DNA from: Sulfurospirillum_A sp029027265 | Lineage (GTDB): Bacteria; Campylobacterota; Campylobacteria; Campylobacterales; Sulfurospirillaceae | Reading direction: 5' to 3' | Length of the DNA stretch: 64,000 nt | NCBI GenBank assembly: GCA_029027265.1 | Contig: CP093061.1 | Span: forward strand, 2,046,001-2,110,000 | Shown: positions 8,751 through 18,700 of the stretch, piece after piece | Layout: the number at the start of each line of letters is the position of its first letter | Numbering within the stretch: position 1 is the first letter of the stretch | Notes under the pieces: generated by a model | Databases searched by the model: none | The model's input: the letters and a program-made list of their open reading frames with translations, nothing else | Told to the model about the DNA's origin: nothing | Program-made: the position numbers and the translations under genes

Positions 8751-9763
8751 TAGACGAAAGCCTATTAAATAGTCTAAGTAATAAAGAAAAAGAAATATTT
8801 AAAAAAGGGCTAGAAGACCTAATAAACCAAACTTACGTAATAGAAGATGAATATAAACAGCTAAATAAATCTTATACTTCACTACAAGATTTTATTGCTC
8901 AAATCATAGAAGTTCAACCAAATGCACTTTGGATTTTAGATGAGAATGGTGAAATTTTCTTACAAAATAGCGAAGCAAAAAAAATAACCGGACTTTTAAA
9001 ACATATAGATAATAGTTCTAAAAGTACTTATGAAGTAGAACATGATGGCAACTTTTATCTTCTAAAAGTAGCTTTTCAAGAAAACAAAACAATCATCAGT
9101 GCAACTGATATTACACAAGAAAAAAGAAAAGATAGGCTTGCTTCAATGGGGCAAGTGGCAGCTCACCTATCTCACGAGATAAGAAACCCTATTGGTTCAG
9201 TATCACTTCTAGCTTCAACGCTTTTTAAAAAAGTAGATATCAAAAGCAAACCTCTTGTTTTAGAAATAAGAAAAGCAATCTGGAGAGTTGAAAGAATCAT
9301 AAAAGCTACTCTTCTTTTTACAAAAGACCTTCAACCAAACTTCCAATACTTCTACCTAGATAAATTAACAAACGAGTGTGAATTAGCAGTAGAACAATAC
9401 ACTTTTTCAAAAGATATAGATTTTATATTTAATTTTCCTCATACTCAAATAGAGGGTGATTTTGAGCTTCTTGTTTTAGTTCTTCAAAACTTTATCTTTA
9501 ATGCAATTGATGCCATAGAAGAAGATGAAAATGAAAATGGGAAAGTTAGCATTATCTATAAAAATGATGCAATATACATAACAGATAGTGGAAAAGAGAT
9601 AGAGAATGAAAATATACTATATGAGCCATTTAAGACGACAAAAACGAAAGGACATGGTCTAGGACTTGCTCTTTCTTTACAAATAATTAAGGCTCATTCA
9701 GGCATGATTACGCTACTTAAAAATACCAAAGGCTTTAAAATTACTTTACAAGGAAAAGTATGA
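8747..9763 (+). CDS. flgS: Sensor histidine kinase, FlgS-like (flagellar regulation)
   Basis: The protein has 338 residues and no membrane segment, so it is a cytosolic kinase. A PAS-like region (ALWILDENGEIFLQNSEAKK) lies at about residues 60-90. The phosphoacceptor histidine is H143 in LSHEIRNPIGSVSLLAS. An ATPase domain follows, with an N-box (NFIFNAIDAIEE) and a G-box (GHGLGLALS) near residue 305. In Campylobacter and Helicobacter, FlgS phosphorylates FlgR to switch on RpoN-dependent flagellar genes; size, soluble layout and the LASMGQVAAHLSHEIRNP segment fit that family. No response regulator gene is adjacent. The start is TTG, overlapping the previous stop. The kinase call is secure, the FlgS assignment likely. 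Confidence 0.75.
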   Translation: MIDESLLNSLSNKEKEIFKKGLEDLINQTYVIEDEYKQLNKSYTSLQDFIAQIIEVQPNALWILDENGEIFLQNSEAKKITGLLKHIDNSSKSTYEVEHDGNFYLLKVAFQENKTIISATDITQEKRKDRLASMGQVAAHLSHEIRNPIGSVSLLASTLFKKVDIKSKPLVLEIRKAIWRVERIIKATLLFTKDLQPNFQYFYLDKLTNECELAVEQYTFSKDIDFIFNFPHTQIEGDFELLVLVLQNFIFNAIDAIEEDENENGKVSIIYKNDAIYITDSGKEIENENILYEPFKTTKTKGHGLGLALSLQIIKAHSGMITLLKNTKGFKITLQGKV

Positions 9764-11304
9764 TAAAAGAAAGCTTGAAGATTTTTATATCAGATTTAAA
9801 AAACTCTTCAAAAGATTTACTTCCTATCATCGCCGTTGTGGCTTTTTTCCAAATTGTTATTATTAAAACTATGCCTGATGATCTCGTATCTATCTGTATT
9901 GGACTCACCATAGTTGCCATTGGTTTGGCACTTTTTATTCGTGGTCTTGAGATAGGTATATTCCCTGTTGGAGAGAACTTAGCAAATGACTTTGCAAAAA
10001 AAGGCTCAGTCTTTTGGTTACTTACATTTGCGTTTTTAATTGGATTTTCAACTACTATTGCAGAACCTGCACTAATAGCCATTGCAAATAAAGCTTCAAT
10101 CATAAGTGATGGTAGAATTGACGCTTTTTATCTTCGTTTAACAGTTGCATTTTCAGTAGGATTTGCTATAGCACTAGGAGTTTTACGCATACTTTTAGGT
10201 CACCCTATACAGTACTATATCATTGCTGGTTATATTATAGTAGTAAGTGTTACATTTTTTGCACCTATCGAAATAATAGGTCTCGCTTATGACAGTGGTG
10301 GTGTTACAACTTCAACTGTTACAGTCCCTCTTGTAGCAGCTCTAGGAATCGGACTAAGCTCCTCTATTAAAGGGAGAAACCCGGCAATAGACGGTTTTGG
10401 TTTAATTGCTTTTGCTTCACTAACTCCTATGATATTTGTTCAAGTTTTTGGAATTATAGTTTACAATTTTGGTTCAACCGCTGAAGTAGTAGCAACAGCA
10501 ATAGAAACAACAACAATAGCAAATCGTTTTGGAATGTATAACCTGATACTTGAGTTTTTTGGTGTTATTAAAGATGTTCTTCCTATCCTTTTAGTAATAG
10601 GATTTTTTCAGTATATCATCATAAAAAAACCTATTCCACATTTAAAAAAAGTCATAGTTGGAGTTGTTCTTCTTATAGTTGGTCTTGATGCTTTCATAGT
10701 TGGACTTGAACTTGGACTTTTTCCAATCGGTGAGAGCATAGCTTATGCACTGACGTCTATGGGAAACAACTATCTTATTTACCTTTTTGGTTTTATGATA
10801 GGTTTTTCAACTACTATGGCGGAACCTGCTCTTATTGCAATTGCCATGAAAGCAAGTGAAATTAGCAAAGGAAATATAAATCAAAATACACTAAGAATGG
10901 CTGTTGCTTTAGGTGTTGCTTGTGGTATTTCGCTTGGAGCATATAGACTTGTGAGTGGAACACCTCTACACTACTACATCATAATAGGGTATATCATAGT
11001 TATCATCATGACTTACTTCGCACCAAAGTATATAGTGCCTATTGCATACGATAGTGGTGGTGTTACAACTTCAACAGTTACAGTTCCATTAGTCGCGGCT
11101 CTTGGGCTTGGGCTTGCAGAAAATATACCAGGAAGAAACCCACTAATAGACGGTTTTGGGCTTATAGCCTTTGCATCGCTATTCCCTATGATAACCGTTA
11201 TGGGTTACGGGATAATCGCACAATATCAAAATAATAGAAAAAAAATAGAAAAAGTAGAAAAAATAGTAATGCCAATAGAACGAAGAGCGAAACCAAGAAT
11301 ATAA
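9760..11304 (+). CDS. DUF1538 integral membrane protein (putative transporter)
   Basis: The 514-residue protein is almost entirely hydrophobic and has two homologous halves. Each half contains a GFSTT(I/M)AEPALIAIA segment, a YDSGGVTTSTVTVPLVAALG segment and an RNP(A/L)IDGFGLIAFASL segment, so it arose by internal duplication. This is the DUF1538 family. The repeated polar motifs inside membrane helices look like a substrate or ion path, but no substrate is known to me. The PII-like and CBS genes follow immediately, which suggests nucleotide-sensing control of transport. It overlaps flgS by 4 bases. The short charged C-tail (RKKIEKVEK) is probably cytosolic. Confidence 0.85.
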   Translation: MIKESLKIFISDLKNSSKDLLPIIAVVAFFQIVIIKTMPDDLVSICIGLTIVAIGLALFIRGLEIGIFPVGENLANDFAKKGSVFWLLTFAFLIGFSTTIAEPALIAIANKASIISDGRIDAFYLRLTVAFSVGFAIALGVLRILLGHPIQYYIIAGYIIVVSVTFFAPIEIIGLAYDSGGVTTSTVTVPLVAALGIGLSSSIKGRNPAIDGFGLIAFASLTPMIFVQVFGIIVYNFGSTAEVVATAIETTTIANRFGMYNLILEFFGVIKDVLPILLVIGFFQYIIIKKPIPHLKKVIVGVVLLIVGLDAFIVGLELGLFPIGESIAYALTSMGNNYLIYLFGFMIGFSTTMAEPALIAIAMKASEISKGNINQNTLRMAVALGVACGISLGAYRLVSGTPLHYYIIIGYIIVIIMTYFAPKYIVPIAYDSGGVTTSTVTVPLVAALGLGLAENIPGRNPLIDGFGLIAFASLFPMITVMGYGIIAQYQNNRKKIEKVEKIVMPIERRAKPRI

Positions 11305-11321
11305 ACAAAAAGGAGATTTAC

Positions 11322-11675
11322 ATGAGATTTGTAGCATTAATAGCTATTGTACCTGACTCAAAAGAAGAAGAAGCAGTTGATATAGCCAAAAAAGCTGGAG
11401 CAGGTGGAGTTACGATTTTCAATGGAAAGACTATAGGGCTTGAAGAGAAAAAGGTATTTTTCGGATTAACTTTAGAAGAAAATGTCTCAGCACTTCTTTT
11501 TATACTTCCTGAAAAATTAAGTATGAAAGTGTTTAAAGCATTCAGAAAAGAACTTGGACTTCATAATGATGAAAATGCAAACGGTATGGTTTTTACCTTC
11601 CCTCTTACACACCTTTCTGGTATGGAGAGTAAAGAGGTTAAGCTATTTGAAAAAGAAATATTAGAGGAGTTATAA
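11322..11675 (+). CDS. PII-like signalling protein
   Basis: The product is 117 residues, the size of a PII protein, with a ferredoxin-like pattern: a first strand FVALIAIVP, a GAGGVTIFNGK segment, and AGGVTIFNG-to-T-loop spacing as in PII-like proteins. The classic GlnB/GlnK signatures, including the uridylylated tyrosine motif, are absent, so it belongs to the wider PII-like group. An AGGAG ribosome site precedes the ATG. It lies 17 bases after the DUF1538 gene and directly abuts the CBS gene. By analogy with GlnK-AmtB it may bind a nucleotide and control the DUF1538 protein; that is inference from neighbourhood. Confidence 0.75.
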   Translation: MRFVALIAIVPDSKEEEAVDIAKKAGAGGVTIFNGKTIGLEEKKVFFGLTLEENVSALLFILPEKLSMKVFKAFRKELGLHNDENANGMVFTFPLTHLSGMESKEVKLFEKEILEEL

Positions 11676-12083
11676 ATGTTAGTAAAAGAAGTAATGGTAG
11701 AAGCGAGTAAAATAATAAAAGTTTCCCCAATGATGCCTGTACGTGAGGCTTTAAATATAATGAGAACTAAAAAAATAAAATCTTTAGTAGTAAACAAACT
11801 AAAACCACATGATGCCTATGGTCTGTTAACATACAAAAATATACTAACATCAATAGTTGCAAATGATGGTGATATAGACTTACTTAGAGTTTACGACATC
11901 TACTCAAAACCAGCTTTTCAAATTTCTGAGCAATTAGATGTCAGATATGCTGCACAAACTATGGTAAAAGGTGGAGTAAAAAGACTACTTGTAATAGACA
12001 ACAACGAACTTGAAGGCATCTTAACTATGACAGATATACTAGGTGTTTTATTAGAGAGCGTAAAAGAAGTAGAAGATAGTTAA
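11676..12083 (+). CDS. Two-CBS-domain protein
   Basis: The 135-residue protein consists of a pair of CBS motifs: VKEVMVEASKIIKVSPMMPV with MRTKKIKSLVV for the first, and VRYAAQTMVKGGVKRLLVID with LEGILTMTDIL for the second. CBS pairs bind adenine nucleotides and act as energy or ligand sensors. The gene starts directly after the PII-like stop and ends before a strong palindromic terminator, closing the operon. It probably senses a nucleotide for the DUF1538 transporter (inference from context). Confidence 0.85.
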   Translation: MLVKEVMVEASKIIKVSPMMPVREALNIMRTKKIKSLVVNKLKPHDAYGLLTYKNILTSIVANDGDIDLLRVYDIYSKPAFQISEQLDVRYAAQTMVKGGVKRLLVIDNNELEGILTMTDILGVLLESVKEVEDS

Positions 12084-12089
12084 AAAAAT

Positions 12090-12113
12090 AAAGGCACTTT
12101 TAAAAGTGCCTTT
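12090..12113. terminator. Bidirectional terminator
   Basis: A perfect 24-base palindrome, AAAGGCACTTTTAAAAGTGCCTTT, lies between the converging CBS gene and the exonuclease gene. It has A and T runs on its flanks, so it can end transcription from both sides. A TACATGTA palindrome directly follows (12113-12120). Confidence 0.85.
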
Positions 12114-12122
12114 ACATGTAGA

Positions 12123-12968
12123 CTATTTTAATAAATCCATGAGAGTATATTTTATGTTTTTATCACACTTCTCACCCATCTTATCTTGCTCTCTTAATAG
12201 CCATTCTAAATAACCTCTATCAGTTTGAAAAACATAATCAAAAGTCATACCTCGGTACTTACCAAATAGAAACATTTTTACTTTCACTGGTTCACTTGAA
12301 AGCTCCACCAGCTTGCTCATAACTTCTGAATTTTTTAAACTATATGCCTCTTTTGCCCTAAAGAAAAGTGCTTTTAGAAACATTTTGAGTACTAAAACAT
12401 CTCCTATTGCATCGTGGGCTTTGACTTCAACACTATATTTTTTTGCTTCTTCACTCTCTTCTTCTTTTGAAAAAAGCTTATATCTAAAAGTTTGTAGTTT
12501 ATAGTTTGGAACAATATTGTTATTTTTATCTAAAATTTCTTCTTCAATTAAATCTTCTTGACCAAGTCCAGCGCTAACATGGGGTACTTTTACATCATAA
12601 AGATGCATAGCACACTTCAGTGTATCTATGAGTTGGTATTCGTTTTTAAAATTATGTTTTTCCAACATGCCCAAATCAAATGGAATATTATGGGCTATAA
12701 GATAGTTATCTCCACTGTTTAACTCATTCAAATCATGCCAAAACTCTGTTTTATCAAAACTATCTTTTCCTTCAAGCTCAACTTGCCTTATTCCATGAGT
12801 ACTCATTGCTTGAAGTTTGATTGGAATTTTAGATGAACACAATTCATTATAAACACTTTTTTTATACAATTCACCCTTTGTATCGGTTATGATAGCACCT
12901 ATCTGAATTATCTGGTCTTCTACTTCTATGCCTGTTGTTTCTGTATCAAAAAATATATTATATGCCAC
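12123..12968 (-). CDS. DEDDh 3'-5' exonuclease with ExoX-like C-terminus
   Basis: The 281-residue protein has the DnaQ-type exonuclease motifs: DTET at residues 8-11, an aspartate in AHNIPFDLGML near residue 97, and the H-x4-D motif in AHDAIGDVLVLK. The C-terminal stretch MFLFGKYRGMTFDYVFQTDRGYLEWLL matches the small domain found in exodeoxyribonuclease X and related proteins. It should remove nucleotides from DNA or RNA 3' ends; a repair role is more likely than polymerase proofreading given the separate C-terminal domain. Its ATG shares one base with the stop of the DUF711 gene, so the two are co-transcribed. Confidence 0.85.
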   Translation of the reverse strand: MAYNIFFDTETTGIEVEDQIIQIGAIITDTKGELYKKSVYNELCSSKIPIKLQAMSTHGIRQVELEGKDSFDKTEFWHDLNELNSGDNYLIAHNIPFDLGMLEKHNFKNEYQLIDTLKCAMHLYDVKVPHVSAGLGQEDLIEEEILDKNNNIVPNYKLQTFRYKLFSKEEESEEAKKYSVEVKAHDAIGDVLVLKMFLKALFFRAKEAYSLKNSEVMSKLVELSSEPVKVKMFLFGKYRGMTFDYVFQTDRGYLEWLLREQDKMGEKCDKNIKYTLMDLLK

Positions 12969-14197
12969 TATCTTACCTCCAAAATTTTACAATTACACAA
13001 ATCATCACTCTCATATACTGTCATATCTCCAGCCTTTAAATTAGGAACAGGGAAAACTCTAACAGTAAGTGGTTTATTCAAACGAAACGCCATAGTCCCT
13101 GTGTCACGCATTAGAGCATTTAGTTTTTCTATGCTAGTGTCTCCAGGAATTGGAACAGTATCAAGCCCTATGCCACAAACTGAGCTATATGTTAGAAGTG
13201 AGCGTATATCAAACTCACCTTTTATAGTTCCCTGTGCTAAACCACTGTCTTCCGTGACAGCTAGCATAAGTCCTGAAAAACCGGTCAACTCTATGTTTTT
13301 TAAAGACTTAAATACTTTTGTCAAGAGAGAACTTGCCTCAATACTTCCACTAGCACCAAAATACTCAACACCTAACTCTTCATAAACTTCGCACATACTA
13401 AAACAGTTTTTTGACGGGGCAGCTGAACTATCCAACCCTCTAAAAATAAAATCACTATTGTCAAAAGCATCAATTATGGTTTTTATCTTATCAACATGAT
13501 ATTGCAAAGCTTCACTCATGATTTCATAGTATCTTTTAAACTTTTCATTGTGATTTAAATCTTTACATGTAGAGTTAAATTTTTTTAACACAGTTACCAA
13601 CAAATCTGGAGTTTCAAGTCCTATTACATAACAGTTTTCATCACTGCTATTATGATAAGAAGCAGGAAAATAAGGAATCAAAGGTTTACAGTTAAAATTG
13701 ACCGTAAAATTAAAATTTCCCTCTCCTCTTGGAGTGATTTTGCTAATTTCATTTACTACGAGTGATGAGTAATTAATAAGCTCATTATCTAACACTCCAA
13801 ACTCATCTAAAGGAACATTTACACAAGCATTACACAAGTCTCCAAAGTCACGTATGAGTTCTGGAAGAAGTGCTATTTCTTCTTCTGTTTTTGCTTCACC
13901 TATGGCAAATCTAATTCTAAGATTTTGAACATCAAGTGAATTTAATATATCACTTAAAAACTGCAAATCTTTTTTCGCACTTTTTAAATTTGCTGTATTT
14001 AAGTACTCACCAAAAGCATTAGTAACTATCCGTATGGACTGAACTTCATAACCATTTTTTATAAACTTAACAGCCAAGTCATTACAAAATTTAGAAGCTT
14101 GTAAAATCTCTCTTTTCCAAGTTGTTCTGTCTTTGTGCAAAGTCAAAAACGTAGTAACTGTTCTAACTTTACAAAGGTTTTTATTTGTTTCTATCAT
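12968..14197 (-). CDS. DUF711 (UPF0210) family protein
   Basis: The 409-residue protein matches the DUF711 family, which has a glycyl-radical-enzyme-like fold but no established reaction. Recognisable parts include RTVTTFLTLHKDR at the N-terminus, a central GEGNFNFTVNFNCKPLIPYFPASYH, FIFRGLDSSAAPSKN, and GIGLDTVPIPGDT near the C-terminus. In many bacteria it is paired with an ACT-domain protein; here its upstream neighbour is a small tautomerase. It lies between that gene (2-base gap) and the exonuclease (1-base overlap). The family is confident; the role is unknown. Confidence 0.85.
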   Translation of the reverse strand: MIETNKNLCKVRTVTTFLTLHKDRTTWKREILQASKFCNDLAVKFIKNGYEVQSIRIVTNAFGEYLNTANLKSAKKDLQFLSDILNSLDVQNLRIRFAIGEAKTEEEIALLPELIRDFGDLCNACVNVPLDEFGVLDNELINYSSLVVNEISKITPRGEGNFNFTVNFNCKPLIPYFPASYHNSSDENCYVIGLETPDLLVTVLKKFNSTCKDLNHNEKFKRYYEIMSEALQYHVDKIKTIIDAFDNSDFIFRGLDSSAAPSKNCFSMCEVYEELGVEYFGASGSIEASSLLTKVFKSLKNIELTGFSGLMLAVTEDSGLAQGTIKGEFDIRSLLTYSSVCGIGLDTVPIPGDTSIEKLNALMRDTGTMAFRLNKPLTVRVFPVPNLKAGDMTVYESDDLCNCKILEVR

Positions 14198-14199
14198 GT

Positions 14200-14400
14200 T
14201 TATTTCTTTTTACGAAGTTTTGTAACTTGTTCTCCACCTATACCCCAATTGTCAGTTTCTACTTCATCTATAACCACAAATGTAGTTGCTGGATTTTTGT
14301 TTAATACTTTTTGAAGTAACTCAGTTACGCCTAAGATAAGCTGAGCTTTTTGTTCAGAAGTTACTCCTTCGTTTGTTACTTTTATATTAACATATGGCAT
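14200..14400 (-). CDS. 4-oxalocrotonate tautomerase family protein
   Basis: The product is 66 residues, the usual size of this family. The start MPYVNIKV exposes proline 2, the catalytic base of 4-oxalocrotonate tautomerases, after methionine removal. Further family features are the TSEQKAQLILGVTELLQKVL helix and TFVVIDEV. It would move a proton on an enol-keto substrate that I cannot identify. An AAGGAG ribosome site precedes the ATG. It is in operon with the DUF711 gene. Confidence 0.88.
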   Translation of the reverse strand: MPYVNIKVTNEGVTSEQKAQLILGVTELLQKVLNKNPATTFVVIDEVETDNWGIGGEQVTKLRKKK

Positions 14401-14412
14401 ATAATCTCCTTT

Positions 14413-14973
14413 TTATTTTATAGGCTTTGACGTATCATAAACTAGTTCATAATAACTATTACCATTAAACTCAAACTCTTTTATAACAGTTAAACCTAAT
14501 TTTTTGGTATGTGCAACAAATGATCTATGATTTATTTTATTGACAAATGTTACTAAAATAGGATACTTTTTTGACATATGTTCTCTAGCAAAATCAAAAA
14601 GTTTTTCCAACAAACCACTTCCTCTAAATTTTTTATCAATGCAAACTGGTCCATATTGATACGAATTTTCAACACTTAGTTTTTTACCTAAATATTCTAA
14701 ATCATCTAAATCTTTTACCATTTGCACAAACATAGGCCATATTGTCCAAAACTCCCAAGAAGCTGACATAGCATACCCTACAACTTCATTACCTTCAATA
14801 GCAATAAAAAGACCTTGTTCTTTTGTAATAAGATTCGATAACTGCTCATGAGTAAATGCTATTGTAACAAAACCATCTTTTTTATCTTCTTGCTCTATTG
14901 AGTCGACTTGGTACCTAAAATGAAGTTTTAATATACTGTCTATATCATCAAGTTGTGCTATTTTTAATTTCAT
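14413..14973 (-). CDS. GNAT-family N-acetyltransferase
   Basis: The 186-residue protein shows the GNAT pattern: an N-terminal strand-helix (MKLKIAQLDDIDSILKLHF), a central GLFIAIEGNEVVGYAMSAS, and motif A with the acetyl-CoA pyrophosphate loop in FRGSGLLEKLFDFA. FVNKINHRSFVAHTKKLGL near the end is the usual C-terminal helix. The acetylated substrate is not evident. It lies 12 bases upstream of the tautomerase gene on the same strand. Confidence 0.85.
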   Translation of the reverse strand: MKLKIAQLDDIDSILKLHFRYQVDSIEQEDKKDGFVTIAFTHEQLSNLITKEQGLFIAIEGNEVVGYAMSASWEFWTIWPMFVQMVKDLDDLEYLGKKLSVENSYQYGPVCIDKKFRGSGLLEKLFDFAREHMSKKYPILVTFVNKINHRSFVAHTKKLGLTVIKEFEFNGNSYYELVYDTSKPIK

Positions 14974-15011
14974 ATATATTCTTTTTTATTTATCATATCA
15001 TTAAGCTATTA

Positions 15012-15722
15012 CTATTCACATCCATTGTGTAATTTCCATTTCTCTTCATGCCCCATGTCTATTGCAAACTGAGGAACTACACAATCTCCCTCTTTTTTTA
15101 CACTTAGCTCTTGAGCACTCATATAATCTTCTATTGAAGGAACACCTGTTCTAAAGGCACCAATAACTAAAACAATGAAAAACAGAGCAATAAAACTTTG
15201 AATTATTGATATATTTTGTATAGGTTCTTTAACTGGTACTGCGCAACTTCCATCTGGACAATCTTCCTTATGGAAAAGTGAGTATATTTTACAACCTAAA
15301 CAGATACCAAATGCCGCTTCCAAAAATAAAAGAGCCAAACAAGATATACATGTAAAAAGATTTAAAGGTCCTTTTATGTTGTGAACTACTACAAGATAAA
15401 ACATTAAAATTGCAAGTGTAAAACCCAACGCCCATGCCCATCTTTTTGGAGCTGCTGTTACATACTCCGGTGTTTGATTTCTAACAAAAAACCTACCTAT
15501 TATCATACTTGGTGCAAATCTAGGATTTATAAAAATTCGTATAAAAAACTCAATTAAAAAAGCAACTACAAACACTCTTATAAGTTCAAAATCACCAATT
15601 AACCAAGCATTCATAAAAGAAATAATAGCAAAAAGAAAAAGTATTCCTGCACTTGCCCTTACTTCTCTTTCATTAAAAACTCTTACGTCATAACCTTCTA
15701 CTACTTCTCCAAAATTCTTCAT
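15012..15722 (-). CDS. DUF4395 integral membrane protein
   Basis: The 236-residue protein has four or five hydrophobic segments and the DUF4395 pattern: VFNEREVRASAGI near the start, INPRFAPSMIIGRF, and KRWAWALGFTLAI. Several cysteines are grouped in a way that suggests redox or metal chemistry: FTCISC, GICLGCKIY and CPDGSC. These are consistent with a thiol- or sulfur-linked membrane role, but I know of no defined function. Its start overlaps the dnaE stop by 4 bases, so it is translationally coupled to the polymerase gene. Confidence 0.8.
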   Translation of the reverse strand: MKNFGEVVEGYDVRVFNEREVRASAGILFLFAIISFMNAWLIGDFELIRVFVVAFLIEFFIRIFINPRFAPSMIIGRFFVRNQTPEYVTAAPKRWAWALGFTLAILMFYLVVVHNIKGPLNLFTCISCLALLFLEAAFGICLGCKIYSLFHKEDCPDGSCAVPVKEPIQNISIIQSFIALFFIVLVIGAFRTGVPSIEDYMSAQELSVKKEGDCVVPQFAIDMGHEEKWKLHNGCE

Positions 15723-18700
15723 CCTATCACCTCTATGCCTTTGATCTTTTCTATATCTTTACAAATAGCTGGATCTATTTTTATCAATGTTTTCATTTTT
15801 ATATCAACAAGTTTTGAAGTTATAACAAGTTCTACCTCACTTCGCCCCTGATACTGCCTAACTAAAGCATGTAACTCTTCTAAAGCATCATAGTTTTCAG
15901 TTAACTCCAAACGAATAGTAGTTGGAGGAAGTGGTGTTTGTTCTACCTTAGTAACTCTATTTTCAACTGCTTTTTTACTATTTTTCTTCTTTTTTGCTTC
16001 ATCTAAAGTAAAGACCCCTTTGCATGACATCCTAACTTTTTCATCTTCTTTTGTTATCTCTAAAGCAAAGCCTATTGGTTTTTCAAAATTTAAACTATTG
16101 AGTTTTTGAAGCTGTTTTTCAAAAACCATAAACTCTAAGTTTCCTTGTAAATCTAAAGCACTCACAAAACCATAAGGGTTTCCTTTTTTACTTACTTTTT
16201 CATCTATTTTATCAACTTTACCTATAAAAAACACTTTGCCATTCTCTATTGTTTGTATCTCTAACGAGCCTATATGAGGAATTTCATCGATTTCATCTTT
16301 TAACTCTTCTAAAACTTTTGTTTTATCTTTCTCTTTATTCAAATCTTCTAAAGACAGAGCATCTTTACATGTAAGCTTAACTCCGGTATCATCTCTTTTT
16401 ATCTCAATTGGAAAGCCTGTTGGGTTCTCTAAATTCATGTTTTGAATCTTTTCTAAAATATTAGCAAAAACCATAAATTCCATATTGCCATGGAAATCCA
16501 TAAGGTTTACTATGCCAAACTTATTTCCTTTTTTACTAATTCGCTCTTGAATGCTCTCCACTTTTCCTATAAAAAGAAATTTTCCCTTATCTATATTTTC
16601 AATATCAGAAGAGAGTGCATGTGGAATTGATTCTATTAATTCTCTAAAATCATCAAGTGGGTGACCTGAAATATAAAATCCCACAGTCTCTTTTTCTAAT
16701 TCCAAAATTCTTTTACCATCAAACTCAGGAAGATTTTCTATGTCTATCTTAACTGTTGTCATCTCTTCGCCATCTCCAAAAAGTGAGTTAACAGCATCTT
16801 TTTTCATCTTGGCACACTTTGCACCAGCTTCTGCTATGATTTCTGTATGGTCAAGTAGAGCTCTACGAGTTAGTCCAAACTCATCAAATGCACCTGATTT
16901 TATGAGAGATTCTATGACTCTTTTGTTTACTTTGGAAGTGTCTATTTTTGACATAAAATCACTTATGTCCTTAAACTTCCCATCTTCTCTTGCTTCTAAA
17001 ATTCTACCAATTGCACTGCTACCAGCACCTTTTATAGCACCCATGCCAAAAAGAATTGTCTCTTCGCCATCATCATTTGTTATTGCATTAAACTCTGTAA
17101 GAGAGTAGTTTACTGATGGCGGTGAAAGTTTAATTCCTAATCTTTTTACCTCATCAATATACTTTACTACCTTATCTGTATTATCTTGTTCACTTGTTAA
17201 AAGTGCCGCCATAAACTCTTGAGGATAATATGTTTTTAGATATGCAGTTTGAAAAGTTATCATGGCATACGCCGCTGAGTGAGATTTGTTGAAACCATAC
17301 CCTGCAAACTTTTCTATCAGTTTAAAAAGTTCTGCTGATTTGCCTCTGTCATAACCTTGCTTCTCAGCACCATCACAAAACTCTTCTCTATAGGTACTCA
17401 TATCTTTTTTCTTACCCATAGCACGACGAATAATGTCAGAATAACCAAGACTAAATCCACCTACAATTTGAACTATTTGCATAACCTGTTCTTGATAAAC
17501 AATCATTCCATAAGTTGGTTCTAATGTCTCTTTAAGAGAATCAAAACTAACCTCTTCAAAAGGATAAAATACTTTTTTTCTTCCATGCTTTCTCTCAATA
17601 AAATCATCAAGCATCCCCGATTCCATAGGTCCAGGACGATACAAGGCAAGTACTGCAATAATGTCTTCAAAACCATCAGGTGCAAGACGTTCATTTAGTG
17701 ACTGCATACCTGTTGATTCTATCTGAAAAAGCCCAACTGTGTGACCTGTACGAATCAACTCATATACTTTAGGGTCATCCATGTCAATAGCATTAAAATT
17801 TATATCTTTGTCGTATCTTCTTTTTATGAGTTTTAGAGCATTGTCCAAAACAGTAAGTGTTTTAAGCCCTAAAAAGTCAAACTTAATTAAATCAACATCT
17901 TCAAGATAGTTAAGTGAATATTGAGTTACAAGTTGCTCTGCACCTGAGGGTTTATAAAGTGGTGTTTTATGCCAAAGCTCTTCATCACTTATAACAACTC
18001 CTGCTGCATGCATACCTGAGTTTCTGTTTAGTCCCTCTAAGGCTAATGCAAACTTCCAAACTCTTGCAATACGTGGGTCATCGTCTATTAATTTTCTAAG
18101 TTTTGGCTCTTTTTGATAAGCTCCATCTACTTGTTCACCATTTTTGATTTTACCATTTAGAGTAATGCCAAGCTCATCTGGTATAAGCTTAGCCATAGCA
18201 TCAGCTTCTGCGTAAGGAAGACCTAAAACTCTTGCAACATCACGAATCACTCCTTTTGCTAAAAGCTTACCAAAAGTTATGACCTGAGCCACATTATAAC
18301 GTCCATATTTCTCTACAACATAATCTATGATTTCCCCACGACGAGCTTGACAAAAATCTATATCAATATCTGGCATACTTATACGCTCAGGGTTCAAAAA
18401 CCTTTCAAAAAGTAGGTTATATGGCATTGGATCAATATCTGTAATATAAAGACTAAAAGCAACAAGACTACCCGCCGCTGATCCACGTCCTGGTCCAACA
18501 GGGACTCCTCTCTCTTTAGACTCACGAATAAAATCCCAAACTATCAGCATATAACCAGGAAACTTCATATTGCAGATTATATCCATCTCAACATCAAGCC
18601 TATCGTAATAAGTTTGATGCTTCTGCTTTGGTACAAGTTTTAGTCTATCTTCCAGCCCTTCTTTACACTTGAAACGAAAATATTCATCATCATTATCTAT

